A DNA stretch of 64,000 bases from Paramyrothecium sp. XJ0827 (Eukaryota; Ascomycota; Sordariomycetes; Hypocreales; Stachybotryaceae). The notes under the pieces are model-generated. The model saw nothing but the letters and a program-made list of their open reading frames with translations, searched no databases and was not told where the DNA came from. Every line of letters begins with the position of its first letter. The stretch's first letter is position 1. Positions 21,036 to 30,778 of this stretch are shown here, one piece after another. Location of the stretch: assembly GCA_020881915.1 (NCBI GenBank), contig JAJFPB010000004.1, forward strand, positions 5,270,001 through 5,334,000. The letters run 5' to 3'. The translations under genes and the position numbers were made by a program.

Positions 21036-23057
21036 ATGAAGCTCACCGCTGCAACCTGTGCTGCTATTCTAGCATTCCCAGCTATCCTTGCTGCTCCAAC
21101 GGGCCCCGTCGATCAAGGCCTCGCTGCCCGTGAGCCTGCTCCAGGAAAATGGGGACACAAATGGGGACACAAATGGGACCATGATGACAAGGGCCATGGA
21201 GGCCACGGCGGCTCCAAGGGCCATAAGAGAGACGACGAATACGAAGAGCTCGCTGTTCGCGCTACCACTGGCGGGAATGGCGGCTCCGGCCTTGGCGGTG
21301 ACGCCGGCACCGGAACTGGTGGCAATGGCTCCGGCAAGGGAAAAGGAGGCACTGGCACCGGCGGCACCGGCGGCACTGGAACTGGCGGCAATGGCTCCGG
21401 CAACGGCCGTGGAGGCTCTGGCACCGGCGGCTCCGGTGGTACCGGCAATGGCGGTAACAGCGGCAGTCGCGGAGGCCGTGGGGGTACCGGCAACGGCGGT
21501 ACCGGAGGCACTGGAAACGGCGGCAATGGCGCAGGAACTGGCAACGGAGGTTCAGGCAACGGCGGCTCCGGTGGTACTGGCAATGGCGGCAACAAGGCTG
21601 GTACGGGTAACGGCGGGACTGGCGGCGTTGGCAACGGCGGTAACGGCGGCAGCCAAGGGGGCAACGGTGGCACAGGAAACGGTGGCACTGGTGGAGCCGG
21701 CAACAGCGGGAGCGGCGGCGGTAAATCCAGTGGAGGTAACGGCGGCGCCGGCAATGGAGGCAATGGTGGAGGCAAAGGCAACGGTGGAGCGGGCAACGGT
21801 GGCAACGGAGGCTCTGGCGATAATGGCAAGGGCAAAGCCGGTAACGGCGGCGCAGGTACCGGTGGCAATGGTGGCAACCAAGGTGGTAACGGAGGCACCG
21901 GTAAAGGAGGCAACAGCGGCGCCGGCAACGGAGGCAACGGTGGCTCTGGCAAAGGCGGCAACGGTGGAGCCTCTGCCACTCCCGGCAACGGCGGCACCGG
22001 CATTGGAGGCAATGGCGGCGCAGGGGACGGCAACGGAGGCCCGGGCACTGGAGGCAAGGGAGGCGCTGCACCTGGCGGCAATGGCGGCAATGGCATCGGC
22101 GGCAACAGCGCAGGGAACGGCAAGGGAGGCTCTGGAACAGGAGGCAATGGTGGCACCGGTAACGGTGGCACTGGCGGCACGGGTATCGGAGGCAAGGGCT
22201 CCGGCAGCGGCAACGGAGGCGCGGGCACCGGCGGTACTGGCGGCACTGGACCCGGTGGCAATGGTGGCAATGGTGTCGGCGGCAACAGTGCCTCCGGCAA
22301 GGGAGGCTCCGGCACTGGAGGCAATGGTGGCACCGGTAACGGCGGCACCGGCGGCACGGGCATCGGAGGCACCAGCGGACCCACTGGCAAAGGAGGCTCA
22401 GGCAACGGAGGCACTGGCGGTATCGGCAACGGTGGTACTGGTGGCTCTGGTACCGGCGGCAACAGTGGCACCGGCAAGGGAGGCTCCGGCACTGGAGGTA
22501 ACGGCGGTGCCGGCAACGGTGGCGCCGCGGGCACAGGCATCGGAGGCAACAACGGAGGCCAGAGCACCGGCGGCACCGGCGGCGCTGGAAATGGCGGCAC
22601 CGGTGGTTCAGGCACTGGCGGCAATAGCGCCAATGGCAAGGGAGGTTCTGGCACCGGAGGCACCGGCGGTACTGGAACCGGCGGCAACAGCGCCAGTGGA
22701 ACCGGAGGCACCGGCACAGGAGGCACTGGCGGTACAGGAACTGGCGGCAATAGTGCCAACGGCAAGGGAGGCACTGGCACCGGAGGCAACGGTGGAACCG
22801 GCATTGGAGGCAACAGCGCCTCTGGCAACGGCGGCACTGGCAATGGTGGCGACGGCGGTGCTGGTGTCGGCGGCAACGGCGGAGGCAAAGGCAGTGGCGG
22901 CACTGGTATCGGAGGCAATGGCGGCACTGGTGTTGGCGGCAACGGGGGCGGCTCTGGCAACGGAGGCACTGGTGTTGGCGGCAACGGCGGCGCCGGGGGA
23001 AGAGGCAACGGAGGCGATGGTGGTGCTGGCCAAGGCGGAGACGGTGGCTCTGGTTGA
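21036..23057 (+). CDS. Secreted glycine-rich repeat protein, His-rich pro-segment
   Basis: A 673-residue intronless protein. Residues 1-20 ([20 protein letters not shown]) are a signal peptide. Residues 34-65 form a Trp/His/Lys-rich segment ([27 protein letters not shown]) ending in KR at 64-65, a likely Kex2 cleavage site. From about residue 78 to the end it is almost only Gly with Thr, Asn, Ser, Ala and Lys, in GGX units. Towards the C-terminal half these form a longer repeat of roughly 20-30 residues, built as [17 protein letters not shown] followed by [15 protein letters not shown] spacers. No cysteine lies in the mature part and no membrane anchor is seen. GGX-rich chains can pack as polyglycine-II bundles, as in PE_PGRS proteins and some antifreeze proteins. 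A cell-wall or extracellular-matrix role is inferred. It is not a recognised family. Confidence 0.85.
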   Translation: MKLTAATCAAILAFPAILAAPTGPVDQGLAAREPAPGKWGHKWGHKWDHDDKGHGGHGGSKGHKRDDEYEELAVRATTGGNGGSGLGGDAGTGTGGNGSGKGKGGTGTGGTGGTGTGGNGSGNGRGGSGTGGSGGTGNGGNSGSRGGRGGTGNGGTGGTGNGGNGAGTGNGGSGNGGSGGTGNGGNKAGTGNGGTGGVGNGGNGGSQGGNGGTGNGGTGGAGNSGSGGGKSSGGNGGAGNGGNGGGKGNGGAGNGGNGGSGDNGKGKAGNGGAGTGGNGGNQGGNGGTGKGGNSGAGNGGNGGSGKGGNGGASATPGNGGTGIGGNGGAGDGNGGPGTGGKGGAAPGGNGGNGIGGNSAGNGKGGSGTGGNGGTGNGGTGGTGIGGKGSGSGNGGAGTGGTGGTGPGGNGGNGVGGNSASGKGGSGTGGNGGTGNGGTGGTGIGGTSGPTGKGGSGNGGTGGIGNGGTGGSGTGGNSGTGKGGSGTGGNGGAGNGGAAGTGIGGNNGGQSTGGTGGAGNGGTGGSGTGGNSANGKGGSGTGGTGGTGTGGNSASGTGGTGTGGTGGTGTGGNSANGKGGTGTGGNGGTGIGGNSASGNGGTGNGGDGGAGVGGNGGGKGSGGTGIGGNGGTGVGGNGGGSGNGGTGVGGNGGAGGRGNGGDGGAGQGGDGGSG

Positions 23058-24725
23058 GAGCTATGGGAGAGCAGTGTTTCAGGAGCGAAAAGGGTGCCTT
23101 TGTTATTAGCAATTTGTTGGTTTGGGATAATAGTGATTAGCTATGGCGTTAGGAATTGGATTTGTTAGGCAAGAACATGGCCTTATCTGAGTCTGACTAT
23201 ATGTGAAAGTCGGACAATGCTGAAAATCTGAAGCTCAACACTTCAGAATTTGAACAAGCCATCACAAATAGTATAGCTTTGACCTGTGGTCAATTAGAGG
23301 CACCCTCTATCAAGATGTCCGAACCAACAAGCATGTCATACGTGAGAGCTGACCACTACAAAAGTGGTTGGCAGAAAACTCGAAATGTTAGAGGTGGGAT
23401 TCGAGACGAAAGAAGAGCAAGGTTTAACCTATCAGAGTGGACTCAATTAAAAGGCCTCGTACTGTCTCCGTCCTAAATGAGAGCAAGGCCTGGCATCTTA
23501 ATGAACGGATCCTCCCGCTTAAGCGGTTGCTCAGATCCGCTTGTCTGGAGTGATAGTCATAATTGGAAGGGAAATGTTGAAGCTGAACGAACGACACGCC
23601 AGGGACATCGTATCAAGCACGCACACATATACCTACTTGGATATGGACTCGCCTTCAGATCCCAGATTAGACTCGTACATTCGGAGTGGAACAATTCTTA
23701 TGCTCTCATGACGTTATTTAGTGGTCTTCAATCTAGGCTCTGGACTCTGACTGGTGTCGGCAACTGTCACCAAGGCTCTGTTCAACAGGGGTGCGCAGCC
23801 GATGCTGGAATGTACGGACAAGACGAGGAGACTGGCCTTGTCAGTGAGGGGCGTGATGCGCATTATATTCTCTTAATTATCAGGATGTCCGGAAACCTTT
23901 CCTCCATTCCCACCGGTACATGTCCTATTCATGGTGCTGGCACCGCATAGTGTGGTTGCACTGCAACATTCAACCTGGCATCTTTTGGTGGTGAAGGGCT
24001 AGAGGGATTATTACTTTAGATAATGTCACAATATCTGTGCCTGTATATAACGTAGCTATTGTTTTCGGGCAGCCCACGGATTTATGCATCAGATAGATCA
24101 AGCGACGACCGAAAACGAAAACCAAAACATGGTGCCGCCACAGCGATTGGGTTCAGGGTAGTCCAGAGTGTTTGCAGAGGATACTTGTGCGGTCGCACGA
24201 TGCACGTCATGTTGGACAAAGGAACGAGATAAAACGGAGAAATGCTGTGCAAAATCAGGAGCAGGTCCCGTGATTCACAATTGCATTGGTTTCACATGAA
24301 GAATTTTCTCGGCTGGCGTAACAGCCTTTCTCCTCCTTTCAACGTTTGCTGTGATCATTTGACGGCGGCGGGTCCCGACGAAGGCGCCTACGACGACAGT
24401 AAGCCAAGGCACTGCCTCGTGATTGACGTACCCAGGCTGACTTTGATTCAGCCGCTCTTCAGCTTCTACCTAGGCACGAGTCGCAGGCCACAAGGCACAA
24501 GCTCTCCGCCTGGAGTATTAAAGCTGGGGCTTTCCTCCCGACCTTTCAACCGAGTCGAGAACGGCACGTAGATACGATCAAGGTTTCGAAAAAATACGCA
24601 AGCCTTCTTGAACCCATCAATCACGTGTTTCTGTCACTGGCTTCTCAAGGCTAGGCAGACCACAAGCCAGAGAAAAAGCGCCTCCCCCGTAACTTAGACG
24701 AACCAGTATCCAGAGCTCCGAAGTC
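23058..24725. other. Intergenic, 1.7 kb
   Basis: Contains the 3' region of the glycine-repeat gene and the promoter of the small protein at 24726. Open frames at 23477-23950 (157 codons) and 24242-24571 (109 codons) start with ATG. Their composition is not protein-like and no domain is recognised, so they are not called. Confidence 0.45.
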
Positions 24726-25004
24726 ATGTGCTTTGGCTCGCGACGACGCGACACGTTCGACCCCGGGGCCTTGAACACCCGGCCCGTCATGTCCGACCAG
24801 TCGAGCTTCAAAAGGCGTAAGCGCACGGCGCCCAAGGTCCACCGTCGCAAGCACGACTACGGGGGTGGAGGCGGTGGCTCGGGGGGCTACACTTCGGCGG
24901 GGGGCTGGGGCTGGGGCTACAGTGGCGGCGACGGCGGCGACGGCGGGGGTGGCGGGGGCGGTGGGGGGGGAGATGGAGGAGGTGGAGGAGGTGGTGGTTG
25001 TTGA
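24726..25004 (+). CDS. Small glycine-rich protein with MCFGS N-terminus
   Basis: A 92-residue frame. It starts MCFGSRRRDTFDP, passes through a strongly basic middle (FKRRKRTAPKVHRRKHDY) and ends in a Gly tail (GGGGGGSGGYTSAGGWGWGY, then GD/GGG runs) closing on a terminal cysteine. I recall short fungal proteins that also begin MCFGS and end in Gly-rich tails; this is memory and not a search result. There is no signal peptide. Cys2 could be lipid-modified and the basic stretch could bind membrane or nucleic acid; both are inference. G-rich codons could be chance low complexity, but an ATG, a stop and a plausible promoter support a gene. Confidence 0.6.
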   Translation: MCFGSRRRDTFDPGALNTRPVMSDQSSFKRRKRTAPKVHRRKHDYGGGGGGSGGYTSAGGWGWGYSGGDGGDGGGGGGGGGGDGGGGGGGGC

Positions 25005-25314
25005 GACGGAGAGAGGAGCGCCAGTAACGTCAGAGAATAAGTTCCGAGGCTGCGGGGATCTTCACGAGCGAGTGACATCAGACGTACGCGACAGCCACTT
25101 TGGAGGGCCTGAAAAGAGTACCTTAGAGCTAGAGGCACTCAACTGAATGTCTCTGGCTGCTTATTAAGGTAGACTACATGCATTAATTGATCAACACTTT
25201 TTCACACTGGTGAAGCAACAAAAAGTGTCCAGGGACCATGAGCACAAACACACAACCATCCATTCTCCCTACAACTAACACCCAAACCCGCATCACCACA
25301 TCGACACGCAAAAC
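25005..25314. other. Intergenic and leader of the oxidoreductase gene
   Basis: No gene is seen. The last 100 bases are A/C-rich (CACAAACACACAACC), a usual composition for a fungal 5' leader. Confidence 0.4.
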
Positions 25315-26817
25315 ATGTCGCAATTGATCGGCGCAATCTGGCGGAATTGGCAGATTTTCAACCCCCCCGTTGCCGACAAGAGCGCCAGCCCTCTCCGATT
25401 CGGCATCCTCGGGGCATCCAGCTTTGCGTGAGAACCCCTTCCATCGTCCCTTCGACCTGTCTCGCTGGGCTTCAGTCGGTGCGTGCCGTCTGCTTACCTC
25501 TTTTTGCTCTCTCGCAGCCCCATAGGATTCATAACGCCCTCAAAGACGCTCCCCAACGTCACCGTCCAGGCCGTCGCAGCCAGGGATCCAACCAAGGCAG
25601 CACGGTATGCTGCCAAGTACGGAATCCCTCAAGTCAAAGCATCTTACCAGGGTGTGTTTTCCCGCAATGCCTCCTCTTTTACAGTCATGCGATTGAGGGC
25701 TTGAGTTCGGTGGCAAGCACGTCGCTAATGGTCGCGGCGTCTCGCAGAGCTTCTTGACGACCCAGACATTGACTGCGTCTACATCCCCCTGCCAAACAGC
25801 CATCACTTTGAGTGGGCCCTCCGAGCTCTCAAGGCCGGCAAGCATGTCTACCTCGAGAAGCCCAGCGCAGTCACGCTCGAAGACGCTGAGAAACTCTTCC
25901 GCCATCCGATCTTGACGCAACCGGCAGCTCCTGTGCTCATGGAGGCGGCCCACTTCTCTTTCCATCCGGCGTGGGTATCATTCATGTCCTTCGTCGAGCC
26001 CGCCCAGGTGGCCAAGGCGGCAGCTGGCCTGTGGTGTCCAAGCTTCCAATTCGGCCTCGATGACATCCGTTTCAATTATGACTTGGGTGGCGGCGCCATG
26101 CTTGATCTTGGACCCTATGCCATTGGAAGCCTGCGACTTATTTTTGGCGCTGAGCCTTTGAAATGTGACGAGTGTATTGTGCAACCTCTGCCCAGTCAAC
26201 CCAGGGTCGATCAATCATTCGAGGCGCGGTTCAGCTTTCCGAACGGTGGGGTTGGCGTTGGATCAGGCGATTTAAAGTCGCCCATCACCCGGTTATCGTT
26301 TTGGCCCACAATCACCGTACATCATCGACCCGTTACCGTGAATGCGCAAGACAATGGCACCCCCGCAGACATTGCAGCCATGAGTGATGACGAAGAGCTA
26401 GTGCGGACGAGAGTGGTTCACTTTGAAAACTATGTGCAGCCCGCTGTTTACCACTACATACGGGTGGACGATGAGTTTGTGGTTCGGAAGAAGGTCACAG
26501 CCACGTCTGGCGATGCACCGGAGATGCAGAAGAATGAAAATGGCTCTCCGGACAGTCGAACGACTGGACGAACGTGGAAGACTTCCAAGACTGTCAAGGC
26601 ATACACTTTTGAGGAAATTGGTGTCGAAGCGCTTGGAGAAATATACTGGACTTCGTGGAGGCACTGCTTGGGTCAATTTGTGACCAAGGTGCGTGGTGAG
26701 GAGGAGCCACGACATTGGTGGTCAGGCGAAGATTCCATTGGGGTGGCCAGGATGATTGACATGGCATATGAGGCGTCTGGGATTGGACCTCGCCCTAGGA
26801 GCAGATACGCCGAATGA
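25315..26817 (+). CDS. Gfo/Idh/MocA family NAD(P)-dependent oxidoreductase
   Basis: Three exons (25315-25427, 25518-25651, 25748-26817) encode about 438 residues. The Rossmann half starts with LRFGILGASSFAPIGF. It continues with VQAVAARDPTKAARYAAKYGIP, DCVYIPLPNSHHFEWALRALKAG and the family EKP motif (HVYLEKPSAVTLEDAEKL). The C-terminal half has MEAAHFSFHPAW and YDLGGGAMLDLGPYAIGSLRLIFG, whose D-L-G-x-Y block matches dimeric dihydrodiol dehydrogenase and NADP D-xylose dehydrogenase. These enzymes oxidise or reduce sugars or aromatic diols in the cytosol. A hydrophilic insert near MQKNENGSPDSRTTGRTWK is less conserved. It is convergent with the glycosyltransferase at 27052, so a sugar-related shared role is possible. 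Confidence 0.9.
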
Positions 26818-27051
26818 GGAACGGGGTTTATTCCTCCAGGATGTAACTAACAAAAAGGAGCCTACACGAATGAGTATTTCTTCTTGACGTTTTGGCGCAA
26901 CAACAATATCCCCGAAACCGTGGTATAGGTGAACATCATGCACGGGAACGCTTGAGCACGCCCACGGGAATCTGAGGTACCTAATATAGCTTCTGCCTCT
27001 ATTTGAACTTCGCCCTATGTCCCACTACCCAAATGTGCTACCATTTACCTG

Positions 27052-28331
27052 CTAGAATGGCTCGAGGTGACCCTTTTTAATGAGCGGAGGTCTAGCCTCA
27101 GGAAGCTCAGCAGCTCGAGTAGCTATCCGCTGCCTCTTTTGACGGAAGTGAACCGTCCCGTACCGGAGGAGCTCTGCAAACGTCCCGGGCTCAAAGTCCT
27201 TGGCCGAGTTTTCCGGCAGATCCAACATGGTGCCCAGCTGCACAGAGACAGACATGTTCTTGCCGCGCGATATCTTTTGCATGCTTGACTCGCTCAAGAT
27301 CAGCCAGACGACCTTCTCTGCAATCTTGTACTGCTCGCTGTTCTTATCCGCATCAAGACGGGTGGCCAGCACGTCCAGCTTCGACTGGCCACCGACATTG
27401 AAGCCCAGGATGGTTTCGGCACGCCACGCCTCCTCGATGGCGTCCATTCTCATTATGTTGTTCATCCAGTAGTCCGCGCACGAGAACTCATCGATCCCAT
27501 CCGCATGCAGCATGGTCAATCGCGCCCAAGCAACTATTTGTATCGCGTATTCGAACACTTCAATCATGGGCACCTTGAAGTCGAATCCGACCCCGTTTTC
27601 CGCTCCCTCCAACTGTTCGATCGGAATCTGCTTGATAAATGATACCAAGGGATGGTCGGATATACCCAACAGATTGGTGCGACCCTCCCAGAGAGCACAG
27701 AAGACTTCATGCCTAGGAACGGTTCGTTGCGTTAGACACACCATAGTATTGCTGACAGGGAGTGCTCTCACCAACGCCGGATGAAGGGATCACCCTTTCG
27801 GCAAGCCACAAAATAGTTCATGATCCCTTGGCTTGGCTGCACTGCTACAGCAGCTTGATAAGGGTCGCTAGGGTCTTGGATTCGGTCCCAGCAGACGCGA
27901 TCTAGGTGTCTTGTGAGGATGCTCCCAACATCCATCCACACCCCGCCATGCTGGGTCAACGCGGCTCCGCGCACCAAATCAGCGCTGTGCTGGCCGACGT
28001 ATGGCCCGTCCATTGAGCGCTCGACAAAGGCCCGTGCGAACAAATCACGATCGAGGTAATTGAGCGCATAGTTGTTTGATTCGGGCACATTGTCAAGCAC
28101 GCGAATCGTCCAGCCAGGACTGCAGATCCTGACCCAATCAACAACGTTTCGTCGACACCAGCCAGGCATGCTCGAGAGTCCAGCGTGCCAAAATGCCCAG
28201 ACATTCTTCTCCGATGTGACAAGGGTATATTGGGCAAGGCTTTGTATGATTTCTTCATCTGGTCGCTGGTCAAGCAGCTTGACTACTTCAAGGCGGTCCT
28301 GGAATTGTGGAGGGATTTCGAATCGAGACAT
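27052..28331 (-). CDS. Glycosyltransferase of the capsular polysaccharide synthesis (Caps_synth/GT32-like) type
   Basis: Two minus-strand exons (28331-27772, 27712-27052) encode about 406 residues. The N-terminal half has NVWAFWHAGLSSMPGWCRRNVVDW, GWTIRVLDNVPESNNY and SADLVRGAALTQHGGVWMDVGSILTR. The last resembles the G-G-x-W/Y-x-D segment around the DXD motif of GT32/Caps_synth enzymes, though here it reads D-V-G (residues 134-136) and not D-x-D. MNYFVACRKGDPFIRRWHEVF spans the intron, which supports the splice. No signal peptide or membrane helix is obvious, unlike Golgi OCH1-type members, so it may act in the cytosol, perhaps on small molecules. It is divergent from the Zn(II)2Cys6 gene at 28983 across 651 bp, which suggests control by that regulator. 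Confidence 0.82.
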
Positions 28332-28982
28332 CTCTGCGTTTATCAGTGAATTTTGGTCCTATCGTTGCAACCGGTCGAGGTGCTGGCTTCTAGAGTATTT
28401 ATATTCGACAACTAGAATATCATCAAGTATCATAGTGGACCACGATATCCCAACAGAGGGGAATATTGTGAAATCATTCATTATTTCAGGGGATATTAAT
28501 GTTGGCCGTCTAATTGACCAACCAGGTCTGAACACCCTCCATGAGACAGTCAGACGCCAAGGGGACCAGCAAACGTAATTAAAGTCAACCGATTACCCGC
28601 GGGCGTCGCCTTGCAGACCAACTCGAGTGAGAAAATTTTCGAGGTTAAGTTGATTGCCCAGCATCGACCTATGATCCTCGACCTCCACTTGCTCTTGTAG
28701 TAGTGCCGTTTCATGACGTGGGAGACGCTTCTTTCTGACAGATTGACCGGGGTATGGAATATCCACCCTTCTACATGAAACTGGTCGCGATGATTGGTTA
28801 AAACAGACGACGTGCAGGAAATCCTTGTCCTCCAGTTACGATGAGCCCCCTTTTCAGCCTGACGATCTGGGCCTCCTCCAACCACGTAGCTACGGCCTTG
28901 CCATCAATCCTAACAACGTCCCGCAGATAGCCTGGCCCAGCCAGTTTTTTCGCGAGTGCATTCATGAGTGCATGCTACCGCC
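28332..28982. promoter_or_regulatory. Divergent promoter of glycosyltransferase and Zn(II)2Cys6 regulator
   Basis: A 651-bp spacer between two start codons. CGCGGG occurs near 28598 and CGG/CCG triplets are scattered, but I could not define a clear inverted CGG pair. Small open frames here are shadows. The divergent arrangement alone suggests co-regulation. Confidence 0.4.
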
Positions 28983-30778
28983 ATGGCTGATCGCAAAGCC
29001 CAGCGCAGGAGGACCTTCGCGTCGCGAGCTCGGACTGGTAAGCGGAAAAAACCGCTTCGGCGGAATCCCTGTGGCGTCTTGTCAAGTCAAAGCTTGTACG
29101 AGTACAGGATACATACAGGGCCAATTTTCCTTTATGTCGGCAGAGAAAATCAGATCTTTAGCTTACAGATTTTGTTTCAGGTTGCGAAAAATGCCGAGCT
29201 GCACATGTAAGGTGCGACGAAGGCAAGCCAGCTTGCACCAGATGCACAAGACTGCATCATGTTTGTGCTTACAGCAACCGCCGCCAACAGGCCCAAGTCC
29301 CAGAGAAAAGGGGTTTGCGTCCGCTGGCGCCAAGGATCGGGCCTTCGTTCTCGCCAGGCCAATTGTATGCGAGCCTGAACCCATCCAGCGTCTCCTATTT
29401 TGATTTCTTCCAATCTATTGTGGTTCCCCAGCTCGGCCGGCAGCCAGATGGGCCCTCCAGCTTCTGGTCCCATACCCTTCTCCGAGAGTGCACACTGGAC
29501 AGCTGTGTTGTGGACGCCGTTGTGGGTATTGGGGCGCTGTCCAGAGCTCGATACGATGGCCTGCAGCCCAAGCCACACCACAAGCTGCTGCAGTTTGGTC
29601 CGATCTCGTGCATGCACTACTACATTGCCATTCAGCATTATACCCGGGCAGTTGCAGAATTTCGCCGTCGAGTCGAGGCCGTCTCGGAAACCCCAATTCC
29701 TCCAAGAACAGTGATTATCATCACAACAATCTTCTCTATCTTTGAGATCTTGCATGGCAACACCAGTGCCTTCGACAATCTCATTTCCCATGGTCTCCAG
29801 TTATTCCGCAACCAGCGCCATCTGCCCCACAAACAAAAGCCGCAAGTCTGGGCCACCACGCCAACCCTCGACGATGCCGAGATCTTTGACGCCGAGTGCT
29901 TCCTCGCACGAACAGCTACTTGGAGTGCTATATTCTCACCAATGTATCCTCGAAGCAGACAGGTCATAGCTTCCATGGCTGGCTTGTATGAATTGGGCGC
30001 TCTTCCACCAGACAGACAAACAACTGTCGGAGATTTTTGGCGAATGTGGTGGCAGTTCGTCACCATGGCAGTCATCTGGCACCTTCGCATCCAGACTATG
30101 CATGCCAAAACTCGTCTTGAGGGCTCCGTGTATTCAAAACTGAAAGAAGAGCAATGCCTACTCTTGGAAAGAACCAATATCTGGGCGGCCGAGACCCAAG
30201 CAAGACTAGATGAGGTTACTGATGATCATTCTGCCAGACATATTCTGACAATGCTGGTCTTCGAGATAAAAATATGTTACTGGTCAGGATACTATGCACT
30301 CGGTCTATCTGAGACCGCCTGGCAAAGCAACACAGAGGAGTGTATCAAGATACTCGACATGGCTCATGACACTATAGCCCAGCTGACCTCGATCATCGGT
30401 TACGAGTCCATCTTAAGTGATGGCCTGATGATAGGGCTGCTGCAGCTAATGCGGGAATGCCGTGACTCCACAGTCAGGTTCAGGGCGCTGGAGCTATCCA
30501 AACTTTTAATCACTCCCAACTCCAGCTGGCATGTCAAGTCATTTGTTCTGGGTGTATCTGCCTGCGTAGCAGCGGAGGAAATGGGGAGAGATGGCACCAC
30601 AGGGCACATTCCCGTGTCGGAGAGGTATGACTGGACCGACGGATCTTGGAATGACGATTTTACAGAGTTGCATGTTACTATTACGAGTCAGGCCACGGAC
30701 GAATATGGTCTTTACAAGCGGAAACACGTGGTGCTTCGTTCTGAGCTACTGGGCGAGTTTCCTAGCCTAGAGATTTAA
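28983..30778 (+). CDS. Zn(II)2Cys6 transcription factor with fungal-specific domain
   Basis: Two exons (28983-29037, 29181-30778) encode about 550 residues. The 143-bp intron cuts just before the zinc cluster: exon 1 reads MADRKAQRRRTFASRARTG and exon 2 opens with CEKCRAAHVRC. The six cysteines are at residues 20, 23, 30, 37, 40 and 47, in perfect C-x2-C-x6-C-x6-C-x2-C-x6-C spacing. The remaining 480 residues are helical and lack the classical PF04082 motifs. YFDFFQSIVVPQLGRQ and SHTLLRECTLDSCVVDAVVGIGALSRARYD match the fungal_trans_2-like layout of many secondary-metabolism and sugar regulators. This is a nuclear DNA-binding protein; its target is probably the divergent glycosyltransferase. 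Confidence 0.9.

Noticed and set aside
21113..23112. Two long minus-strand frames (Pro-rich and Arg/Cys-rich) and an Ala-rich plus frame over the glycine-repeat gene
   Set aside because: They result from GGN repeats that cannot make stop codons; only the Gly frame has an ATG followed by a signal peptide and a proper promoter.
23477..23950. 157-codon plus-strand open frame
   Set aside because: Starts with ATG but has no domain, no homology I recognise and an irregular composition; not enough to call a gene.
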